From assembly GCA_001247695.2 (NCBI GenBank), contig LGRX02012763.1:1-31796 (forward strand): DNA of 31,796 nucleotides, given 5' to 3'. The position numbers and the translations under genes were made by a program. The notes beneath the pieces are model-generated. The model was not told the DNA's origin, made no database searches, and was given only the letters and a program-made list of their open reading frames with translations. Below, one piece after another: positions 16,960 to 25,238 of the stretch. The stretch is from Cymbomonas tetramitiformis. Lineage: Eukaryota > Chlorophyta > Pyramimonadophyceae > Pyramimonadales > Pyramimonadaceae. Position 1 is the first letter of the stretch. Each line of letters opens with the position of its first letter.

Positions 16960-17608
16960 GTGGGTTTACACACCGTAAGGACCCCTTACGGTGGGTTACC
17001 CAACCCTAAGTAAACCGATTATTTCAGCCCCTAAACCGACCCCCTGGTTATGTTCATGGTGGCAGGATGACTTTAGACACTCCCAAGAGGCATCCGCGAA
17101 GAATTATATCGGATGTATCCGGGTTTGTTAACCTGAAAACCCAAACCCAAACCGGCAAACCAATTATCGCATATAAATCGTGTCATATAGCGTAAAAAAC
17201 CGTCGTACCACCCTCACTTCGCGTGAGATTTTGAGGGTCAAGATGGCCTCGAATGAAAATTTTGACAAGACACTGCAGAAAGAGCAGCTCGAGAACTTGA
17301 CAACATGGGTCTCCAAATTTCCAAAGGGCCATCGAGGAAGGCCACATATCTACCAATATACAAAATTATGTGGCAACCCACCGTAAGCATATATGATCGG
17401 AACCCGCTACACCCCCCCACTTCGCGAGCGCATTACACACATAGGGCACATCGCATTCATCCATAGTATGTTCCTCAGCTTTCATTCAACTCATAAACTG
17501 TCTGAAAATCGATAGGTTTGACACCATAGACCTCATAACGCCACCACTAGAGGCCGCCGAAAATTCCTCTTACGGCGGGTAACCCACCGTAAGATTAGTA
17601 GAATAGGC
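16944..17608. mobile_element. Inserted element with inverted repeats (MITE-like or introner-like)
   Basis: The outer inverted repeats are GCCTATTCTAC at 16944-16954 and its exact complement at 17598-17608. Inner repeats of 17 perfect bases, CTTACGGTGGGTTACCC, lie at 16985-17001 with the complement at 17577-17593. Both ends can fold into hairpins (ACCGTAAGG-ACC-CCTTACGGT on the left). Removing 665 bp rejoins the coding frame exactly. Alternatively, a GT-AG intron 16960-17606 (donor AAAG|GTGGGT, acceptor AATAG|GC, phase 1) also restores the frame. Inside there is only a 48-residue frame from about 17242. No transposase is present, so it is non-autonomous. Confidence 0.75.
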
Positions 17609-18865
17609 AACGAGGCCGGGGATCATCCTGACCCTCTCAGCGTTTTCGCTAGCAAGCAGGAGGCGAACGGAGCATTTGCGTTGCTTCCGCCAGCGGTGCG
17701 TAGACAGGCGATAGAGGATCACGCGGCCGGGAAGCCACCCACCTGGCACACTCAGGCAGCCGCGGCGCTCCAGCAGGGCCGGGGTCTGGTCGCGGAGCGA
17801 CGACCCCGAGCACGGCGTAAGCGAGTGCGTTGGCGTGACCAGGTCGCAGCAGTCGGTCAGCCTGGTGCTGAAAGTGGCCCCTCCGCCGGGCAGCCGCCGG
17901 GACCAAAAGTCCCCACCGTCCCGAGCCCTCAGAGTCAGAAGTCGCGAGCCTCGGCACCAGGCGTGCCGCCAGACACTACCCCGCCGCCAGCTCCGCAGAC
18001 CACAGACCCGCCGGTACCGGCCGTCCCGCCAGGCACTACCCCGCCGCCAGCCCCACAGACCGCTCAGGCCTCCCCGGAACCGCCGGAGGACGAGATAGAC
18101 GAGACGGTGTCGCCGGAAATCTGGCAGCAGCTTAGGGACCTGGAAAAGGAGTTCGCAGATGTCATTTGCACAGAGCTGCCAGAATCAGTCCAGTCAAGGG
18201 AATTCAAGTCCGGCATCCGGCTCAGGCCAGATTGGAGTGGGAACGCCTTGCACCGGCGAGGGTACAAGTTGTCGCAGGAGGAGTTGCGGCAACTCCGGCA
18301 ACAGCTAGATGAACTCTTAGCCAAAGGGTACATACGACCCTCGGCCTCTCCGTGGGGCTGCCCCGTGCTGATGGTCCCCAAGCCGAGTAATCCCAAAGAG
18401 TTGCGTCTAGTCATGACTACAGGCAGATCAATGAAATCACAGTCAAGGATAAGTACCCCCTCCCAGATGTCCAGAGTCTCTTAGATGACCTACAAGGGGC
18501 TACCGTCTTCTCTACGATGGATGCCCTTTGGGGATTTTGGCAGGTTCCTATGAAAGCAGAGGACGTGGAGAAAACCGCAATGACTACGCACTTTGGAGCG
18601 TACGAGTGGTTGGTCATGCCCATGGGATTGTCAAACTCCCCAAGTACCTGGCAAAGGATGATGCAACAGTACCTCGGGCACCTACCCTTTTGCAGAGTAT
18701 TTGTAGATGACATCATGATTTTCTCAGCTGAGGTTCCGGGTAAGAGCGCCCATGAGGTACACCTCGACCACCTCCGCCAGGTCTAGGAGGCGTGTCGAAA
18801 GAATTCCGTCTACCTTAAAAGGTCGAAAGTCAAACTGTGCAAGCGATCAGTCCGGTTCCTAGGGC
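17609..18865 (+). pseudogene. pol: Chromovirus reverse transcriptase, broken
   Basis: The segment begins with a Pro-rich linker containing two copies of a VPP(D/G)TTPPPAPQT block. The reverse transcriptase then starts with HRRGYKLSQEEL, LLAKGYIRPSASPWGCPVL and VPKP. One base is lost near 18414, and the fold continues in another frame from 18415 with DYRQINEITVKDKYPLP, FSTMDALWGFWQV and the catalytic FVDD (18700-18711). An in-frame TAG follows at 18784, where the flanking sequence still reads as the conserved region up to FLGH. A further shift near 18862 leads into the next frame. The enzyme could not be made intact from this copy. Confidence 0.85.
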
Positions 18866-20566
18866 ATGTATGTGGTGGATCGGGATGGATGCCGCCCACA
18901 GCAGGATAACGTTGCGTCGGTACGCGATTGGCCAGACCTAGAAACTGTCACACACGTGCGACAGTTCCTGGGCATGTGTGGCTTCTACCGAAGGTACATC
19001 CAGAACTTCGCAGATATCGCGTACCCGTTGACCCGCCTCACCAAATCCGGCGTGGACTGGACCTGGGGCGAGAATGAAAAGGCAGCATTTAAACAGCTAA
19101 AAACTGCTTTGATCTCCTCCCCAGCCTTGGCCCTACCCGATCAAAAGGGCGCAGCAGACGGTTCCAGACCCTTCTTCGTACAGACAGATGCCAGTGGAGT
19201 AGCACTAGGGGGTGTACTCATGCAGGATCAGGGACGAGGCTTGCAGCCCTTGGCCTTTGAAAGCCGGCAGTTTTCCAGCGCAGAGCAGAACTATCACGCT
19301 GGGGAACGGGAGCTTCGTGCCATCCATCATTGTACCACGGTCACCTGGAGACATTATCTGATTTTTACATCATTTAAGCTCATGGGAGACCACAAACCCC
19401 TCCAGTGGCTCTTCGCCCCAGCTAGGGAGCTCAGCCGACGTCAGGCTCGCTGGTACGAGGACTTGGTAGAGGTAGGAGTCCATCAGATGGAGCACGTGCC
19501 AGGGCGCTGTTTGGTAGTACCGGATGCGCAGTCCCGGCGACCAGACTATCAGGAAATGTCAGCCAGAGAAGGTTTGAAGGAAAAAGGGATTGTGGATCGC
19601 GCCACGGATGGGCCCAGAGACTCCGCACCGAAAGGCAAGGGGTCCGAAGAGGACGAGGATCCTACCTCTGTCCTCGGGGCAGTGGACCGCGCCGCAGATG
19701 GACCCGAGTACTCTGAGCCGAAAGGCAAGAGATGTGAGGAGGACGAGGATCCCACATCTGTCTTAGGCGCCACCTTCGAGTATAGTGATTCCGAGGACGA
19801 GTCCTTCCCTCCCACCAGTCCGGCACCGGTCATTGGTGAGCTCACCCATCTGAATGGGCTCGCGTGGGTAGAGACGCCGGCCCTCTGGCTGGACGCAGCT
19901 GCCACCCTAGCAGTAGGCGAGAAGTCCTTGAGGGATGCCGAATCGCTAGCAGTCATGACCAGAGCAGACCGAGCTAGGGAACAGGCCACAGCAGAAGTCC
20001 AGAGTCATCCGGAGAGAGGAGCACCGGGGACCGACGAGTTCCCCCATCCTGAGACCCAGAGTCATCCGAAGGCAGCCGGAAAGGTACCTGAGCCCGTTAA
20101 GCCCCCAGAAGCGCAGAAGGTATGTAGCTCCCACTACGACCAGGTCGTAGATCGCCAGGACTGGAAGCTGATCAGGGAGCGCTTTGAGGAGATAGCGGCC
20201 CAGTACGGGATGTTTGACGTTGACGCGTGTTGCGACTCCATGGGCGTTAACCGGCAGGTTGACACCTATTGGACCGACTGCTTGAAGGAAAAGTGGCGCG
20301 GGAAACACGTTTGGTGTAACCCCCCTTACACGAAGGATTCGGACTTGATAGAAAGAATTCTTCGGCATTTCCTTGCTGAGTGGCGCGCCGATCCAGAAAA
20401 CACCTCGGCGATGTTCCTTCTGCCAGACTATGACGCTCCCTGGAGGCGGTTGATTAACCCCAAGTATGGGCTTCATCCGGTCAAGGTCTTTGACACGAAG
20501 GACGAAAAAGGTCGTCCCAACCACCTCTTCGAGTCTCCTGATGGAGGTCGGCCCCCGCTGCGCTGA
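18866..20566 (+). pseudogene. pol: Chromovirus RT thumb, RNase H and Dam-like adenine methyltransferase
   Basis: 566 residues are open from ATG 18866, but this is an internal part of pol. The start has FLGMCGFYRRYIQNF, typical of the Ty3 reverse transcriptase connection. RNase H follows with QTDASG (D108), GERELRAI and GDHKPLQW. After VPDAQSRRPDY comes a linker with two 30-residue repeats (90 bp, at 19592 and 19682). The last 140 residues match Dam-like phage-type adenine methyltransferases: FDVDACCD near the start of the domain and catalytic NPPY at 485-488. The frame ends in a TGA (20564-20566), but the same frame continues directly into the integrase part, so the stop is probably a recent nonsense change. 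An adenine methyltransferase between RNase H and integrase is not the usual Ty3 layout. Confidence 0.85.
19592..19771 (+). repeat. 90-bp in-frame tandem repeat in pol, two copies
   Basis: Copies at 19592-19681 and 19682-19771 each encode a charged 30-residue block beginning VDRA(T/A)DGP and ending EEDEDPTSVLGA. They lie in the linker between RNase H and the Dam-like domain. Confidence 0.85.
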
Positions 20567-21953
20567 CCGGTCCTTCTGGTGTGGGCCCCAGCAGCCAGCA
20601 GGGCAAAGCCCCGAGCGCCACCTGCGCGAAAGGACAGTGAAGCAGAACCCGACGAGCCTTTAGTCACTACAGGGGTTGCAGCAAAGGCCAGGGCAGCGTC
20701 AGGACCACTGAAGGCTGATGAGCTCGTCCGCGCCTTGCAAGCGGAATACGAACGCAGCCCGTACCTCAGCTCGTTGAAGGAAGAACTGATCGCAGCCCCA
20801 CATCAGAGGACAGACACATTTCGCATGGTAGACGACATGATATGGCGAGTGGCAGAAGGGCGGTATCAGCTAGTGCTAGCTCAGGATTCCCCCCTCAGAG
20901 AGCTGGTGATGCGCGAAGCACACGAGTCCCCAGCAGCAGGGCACACAGGAAGGGATAAGACACTGGACAGGGTATCCCGTCGTTTTTGGTGGCCACGCAT
21001 GAGCAAGGATGTCACCGACTGGTGCAAATCCTGCGTCGTGTGCCAACAGACCCGGCCACGCAACGGGTATCCAGACGGTCAGCTTAACCCCCTGCAAGTC
21101 CCAGTAAGACTGTGGCAAGTGGTTAGTATCGACTTCGTCACTGGGCTGCCTCGCACAGAGCGAGGGTACGACGCGTTTGCTACCTTGCTTCACGGACAAA
21201 CTGACCAAGATGGTGCACGTAGTCCCCATGCTTTACGCTGACAGCTCAGCTGCACAGATCGCGCGCATGTATTTCGACCAAGTGTGGCGTTTGCACGGCG
21301 CTCCCATGAAGATCGTCTGTGATCGGAATCCCGCTTCAGGGATGAGATGCACCTCGAGCTACATCGGTTGATGGGAGTCCAGGTTGCCTCTACCACGCCG
21401 TACCACCCACAAGGTGAGGCAGGCAGAGCACACAAACCACACGGTCGAACGCATGTTGCGCGCGTATGTCGACGCCAACCAGCACGATTGGGATTTGTGG
21501 TGTACCCCGGTCGAGTACGCCATTAATGACTCTCGTTCCGCCGTCACGGGCTTCACCCCTTTTGAACTGACGTACGGTCACGCTCCGGCCTCTCAGCTGG
21601 ACTTCTTCGTGGAGGCAGCACTTGCATCACGGAGAGGCCGAGCTAAGGGGGGGAGGGGCGCAGCAGTAAAAAAGGGTACAGCCCACGAGACAGCCCGCCA
21701 ATTTGTTCGCCAGTTGCAGCTCGCTAGTAAAAAGCTGCTCTTAGCTCAGCAGCAGCAAATCGCCCAGTACGACGCGCGTCACAAGTCCAGGAGTTACGCA
21801 GTAGGTGATGAGGTTTGGGTGGACGCCACGTACCTCACCCAGCCGGGCGACCGCGGGTTGCACAAGAAATTGCTTAAGAAGCGCCTCGGGCCCCTTCGGG
21901 TGCTGGAAGTCTTTCACAGCGACTCACAGGTAGATGGCCCTTCCCGCGAGTGA
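20567..21953 (+). pseudogene. pol: Chromovirus integrase, broken
   Basis: The segment continues the frame of the Dam-like domain after its TGA. The zinc-binding region is clear: HESPAAGHTGRDKTL, RRFWWPRM and CKSCVVCQQ (H-H-C-C). The catalytic core follows in pieces: SIDFVTGLP (first Asp), a frame change near 21190, KIVCDR (second Asp), another change near 21330, then TTPYHPQG. A further shift near 21415 leads to AEHTNHTVERML (catalytic Glu) and a C-terminal region ending around LGPLRVLEVF. At least three frameshifts make it inactive. A final shift near 21930 separates it from the chromodomain frame. Confidence 0.85.
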
Positions 21954-23385
21954 TAGAGGCGCACCGTCGGCCTATAGGTTGCAGACGCCTAAGCAGTGGA
22001 AAGTGCACGATGTGTTTACCGTGGACCGGCTTTCGCCGGTAGAGTCGAGCAGCCGCTTTGTTGAGAGAGCTAAGGAGATTCCCCCTCCTCCGTTGGACGT
22101 CAGCGGGCGCAAGGAAACCCACGTCGAGAGGGTGGAGCGTTCGCGCACGCGCCAGCGTCAGGGTAGGAGGTGGACGGAGTACCTGGTCAAGTGGACAGGA
22201 ATGCCCCGCAGTGAGAACGAGTGGAAGACCCGAGAGGATCTGGAGTGGGACGGAGCCGGCAGGCCCGGCGTTCCCAACCGGGCGTTGTTGGAGTTTGAGA
22301 GGATCGAGGCTAAGAGAGTGGAGCGAGAGAAGCTTAGGGTCCGTAAGAGGCGCGACGAGTCCGCAGGAGCGGTATGGACCACGCTCTCGGAGGAGCTCAA
22401 GGTAGACGGAGCAATGCCATGGGTGCCAGAGGAGAGGTTTGATGAGGAAGTAGGAACTTTCGCGAGAGTATCTGCTCAGAGCACCCTGCCGCCAGTCAAC
22501 GGAGCCGCAGCACTTGAGAAGGAGCCAGTCGGCCAGTCTAAGATTCTCGTATTGTTTTGTGGGACCGGGTCAGTCGAGAGGCAGTTCACTAAGCAATTTC
22601 CCAACAGCGAAGTAGTTGCCGTAGACATTCAGCCCAAGTGGGGCCCCACACATTGCGAGGATATCATGCGATGGGACTACCGACAGTTCAGACCAGGACA
22701 CTTCGACGTAGTCTGGGCTAGCCCACCTTGTACAGAGTACAGCCAGGCGAAGACGGTAGGCATCCGAGATTTGCGCGCTGCGGACAGGCGAGTTCGTAGG
22801 ACATTGGAGATCATCCGGTACTTGAGGCCCGAAGCATACTTCATTGAGAACCCGAAGGGAAGAGAGCCCCACGGTTTGCACACGCGTCGATGCATGAGAA
22901 ATCTACCAGCTCCGCACCTCGTCACGTACTGTAAATACGGGACCGCATACAGGAAGCCCACGCACATCTGGACCAACGTTCCGTTGCGCACACCCTTGCG
23001 AGTGTGCGATTCCGACACGCCTTGCGAGTTCTTCCGGCAGAACGGTAGGCACGAGAAGGTAGCGCAAGGAGGGCGCGCGATGAGAGCCGGAGGTGTGTTT
23101 GCGAAGGGCATGGGAGCGCGAGAGAATTTGTATGGGATTCCGTCGGCACTGTTAAAACAGCTTTTCCACAACCTGACCCTACATGAAGAGGTGCATGCGT
23201 TCCTGTCTGAACTGCTTGTCAGGGAGGATCTGAGCGAGATGAGCGTTTCAGTCCAGTCAGCTGTTGTTGAGAGTGACCCGCCCGAGTTTGAGCCGGAACC
23301 GATAGCGTTAGCGGGAGTACGAGCTGAAGTGACGATCATACCTGAGGGCGGATGGGAATCTGACGCGAGTGGTCTTAGCGATTGA
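21934..23385 (+). CDS. Chromodomain fused to C5-cytosine DNA methyltransferase
   Basis: 483 residues in one intact frame. The first 60 residues continue the integrase C-terminus (WKVHDVFTVDRL). Residues about 64-115 form a chromodomain (THVERVERSR, EYLVKWTG with Y83, ENEWKTREDL), which in chromoviruses guides integration to marked chromatin. Residues about 203-425 are a C5 methyltransferase: motif I FCGTGS at 208-213, the acidic VVAVDIQP, motif IV ASPPCTEYS with catalytic C266, motif VI ENPKG (E305), and a late RENLYGIPSALL motif. The target base context cannot be told. The ATG at 21934 is inside the integrase region, so the native product is probably the end of a polyprotein. It is notable that this frame is undamaged while the pol upstream is broken. 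Confidence 0.88.
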   Translation: MALPASDRGAPSAYRLQTPKQWKVHDVFTVDRLSPVESSSRFVERAKEIPPPPLDVSGRKETHVERVERSRTRQRQGRRWTEYLVKWTGMPRSENEWKTREDLEWDGAGRPGVPNRALLEFERIEAKRVEREKLRVRKRRDESAGAVWTTLSEELKVDGAMPWVPEERFDEEVGTFARVSAQSTLPPVNGAAALEKEPVGQSKILVLFCGTGSVERQFTKQFPNSEVVAVDIQPKWGPTHCEDIMRWDYRQFRPGHFDVVWASPPCTEYSQAKTVGIRDLRAADRRVRRTLEIIRYLRPEAYFIENPKGREPHGLHTRRCMRNLPAPHLVTYCKYGTAYRKPTHIWTNVPLRTPLRVCDSDTPCEFFRQNGRHEKVAQGGRAMRAGGVFAKGMGARENLYGIPSALLKQLFHNLTLHEEVHAFLSELLVREDLSEMSVSVQSAVVESDPPEFEPEPIALAGVRAEVTIIPEGGWESDASGLSD

Positions 23386-23407
23386 GAGCGTTGGGGAGCG
23401 TCGGGAA

Positions 23408-23720
23408 GAGCGGTGGCTCCAGCCTTGGCGAGACCAGGCGGCAGGTGAGAACCTGGGTAATCCATCCGAGAGAGCAGTGGCTCTAGCCTCGGCACAGCCA
23501 GGCAACAGGTGGAAATCTGTATAATCCATTGGAGCAGTGGCTCTAAGCCTCGGTATGACCAGGCGGCAGGTGAGAACCTGGATAATCTATCCAACCGAGC
23601 AGTGGCTCTAGCCTCGGTGCGACCAGGCAACAGGTGGAAATCTGTATAATCCATTTCACGAGAGCATTGGCTCCGGACCTGGCACGACCGGGCAGCAGTT
23701 GGAGATCTGGGTAAAAGCTC
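23408..23720 (+). repeat. 60-65-bp imperfect tandem repeats, five copies
   Basis: Units begin at 23408, 23472, 23532, 23597 and 23662 with GAGC(A/G)GTGGCTC. They alternate between a type with CAGGCGGCAGGTGAGAACC and a type with CAGGCAACAGGTGGAAATC, so the basic unit may be a dimer of about 125 bp. Weaker echoes occur at about 23990-24050. The array lies in the untranslated region between the methyltransferase stop and the 3' LTR. Confidence 0.85.
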
Positions 23721-24094
23721 TAAGCACTCCGAGGAGGCGGTGAAGGTTTAAAACCTTTCCTCCGGGCCGGCATCCCGAGAACTGTCAGGTAATTGGCAAA
23801 CCTATTGTCATCCCCTGTAAGTGTACCGTGTTGGAAGGTTTAAAACCTTGAGCGTGGTGATGGATGTGAGACCTCGAGCCTTGGGGGAGCCTGGTAGTGC
23901 AGATGGCAGACCGGTGAGAGGCCGACCCTTGTGCTTAAGAGGTTGATCTCCTTATTGCGGTGTGTCTTGGGAAGTGTAATGTCATCCCAGACAACAGGCG
24001 GCTGAGACCTGTATAATCATCCTGAGCAACAGTAGAAGATCTGTATAAAAACTTTACTGGTCCGACGTGGTCAGCGTGGACGTGACCTTCCCTA
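23721..24094. other. Chromovirus 3' untranslated region
   Basis: No reading frame. It contains two exact copies of the palindromic GAAGGTTTAAAACCTT at 23742-23757 and 23834-23849. Confidence 0.6.
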
Positions 24095-24106
24095 AGGGGG
24101 GGGGAG
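24095..24106 (+). promoter_or_regulatory. Polypurine tract
   Basis: An A/G-only run with nine G immediately before the TG that starts the LTR. This is the normal site of plus-strand priming in LTR retroelements. Confidence 0.75.
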
Positions 24107-24107
24107 T

Positions 24108-24537
24108 TGTGCTAGGAGGCAAGCACAAGAGCAAGAAAAACGGCTAAGTATAAAACGCAAGAGTACTCAGTACGGAGTACAGTAGGACCGATCAGAATGA
24201 TGTTGATGTGAGGTGCCTAGCCTGTTGTACGGAGTACTCAGTACAGTAGAGTTATGGAAAGAGTTCATGCGCCTTGCATAAGAACTCTAAGTGTAACCAG
24301 TTTCGGAGATGAGAACTGAACTGAGAATTGTAACATAAAAAGTAAGAGCCGTAACTGCTGTATATTGTGTATTGAAAGCATACACTTGAAAGCACAAGCA
24401 TAACTATAAAGATTTGCGAAACCGAAGTCTTGTAGTTGACCAAACGTAATCATACCTCGTGCGGTCGTTTAATAAGTGTAGAATAGTATAAGTCCGAAAC
24501 CGTAAAGAAGAGAAGAGCAAGAGTGGAGACTCCTACA
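24108..24537 (+). repeat. 3' LTR of the chromovirus (430 bp)
   Basis: It starts TGTGCTAGGAG after the polypurine tract and ends CTCCTACA, giving the TG...CA form with inverted ends. It contains TATAAAA at 24149-24155. It also has short inverted and direct repeats of GTACTCAGTAC/GTACGGAGTAC near 24173 and 24228. The next bases, CTAAT, could be the target duplicate. No 5' LTR is present for comparison, so the ends are inferred. Confidence 0.65.
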
Positions 24538-24960
24538 CTAATATGCTGCTATTTTATTGGCCCTATGTTTAGGAAACCCTAGGTATTGTGCTTTGCTATT
24601 GGCTAGAAGTTCACGAAAACCTAATATGCTGCTATTTTATTGGTTCAATGTTTAGGAAACCCTAGGCACTGTGCTTTGCTATTGGCTAGATGTGTAGGGA
24701 AACCTAATATGCAGCTATGTTATTGGCCCAATGTTTAGGAAACCCTATGCACTGTGCTTTGCTATTGGCTAGATGTTTAGGAAAACCTAATACGCAGCTA
24801 TGTTATTGGTCCATTGTTTAGGAAACCGTAGGCACTATGCTTTTCTATTGGCTAGATGTGTAGGGAAACCTAATATATATGCTGCTATTTTATTGGTCCA
24901 ATGTTGGGGAAACCCTAGGCACAGTGTATTACAACTGGCTAGATGTTTAGGGAAGCCATT
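24538..24960. repeat. 83-bp tandem repeat array, about five copies
   Basis: Units start at 24540, 24623, 24706, 24789 and 24872. Each has AATATGC(T/A)GCTAT, two ATTGG (inverted CCAAT) boxes, and TTTAGGAAACCCTA. Copies differ by a few bases and by AT insertions in the last one. The chromovirus LTR abuts the array exactly at a CTAAT that is part of the unit, so the element probably inserted into this array. Confidence 0.9.
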
Positions 24961-25238
24961 GGTCCATAAATACAGTATGAGAAAGTCCTACACAGGTCCA
25001 CGCCGCATACAAGTATTAGGCTATTGTTCAGCAGTTCAGCCATGGTTCAGCCAATCAATGCTCTCTAGCTGGGTCAGGCGATGCTGGAAGCCGATGCACG
25101 ACACGCGTGCCGCGCTTGGTAAAGTGAATCGGGTGGTCTCATTAGTAACAGCCCGTGCGTACTTGATGAAATAGGTGCATGACGTGGCAGTGTGTAGAGT
25201 GATGTACGTATGCTATCGCAAGGCGTGTGTAAAAATTG
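24961..25238. other. Unassigned stretch between the repeat array and the hydrolase gene
   Basis: No supported gene; a 124-residue frame at 24800-25174 mostly translates the repeats. It would contain the 3' flank of the minus-strand gene. Confidence 0.5.

Larger units (their letters stand above)
15626..24537 (+). mobile_element. Ty3/gypsy chromovirus, 5'-truncated, with two DNA methyltransferases
   Basis: The domain order on the plus strand is aspartic protease, reverse transcriptase, RNase H, Dam-like methyltransferase, integrase with H2C2 zinc finger, chromodomain, C5 methyltransferase, polypurine tract and 3' LTR. No 5' LTR, primer binding site or gag is visible, so the 5' end is lost. The left limit is approximate and is set at the end of the TTTACC array. 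The pol is degenerate: at least six frameshifts, an in-frame TAG (18784), an in-frame TGA (20564) and a 0.65-kb insertion. A possible 5-bp target duplicate after the 3' LTR is CTAAT. Confidence 0.85.

Noticed and set aside
22677..23654. 325-codon minus-strand frame across the cytosine methyltransferase
   Set aside because: Antisense of a clear methyltransferase and of the 60-bp repeats; no recognisable motif.
24800..25174. 124-codon plus-strand frame
   Set aside because: Mostly a translation of the 83-bp repeats, with no ATG-linked evidence of a gene.
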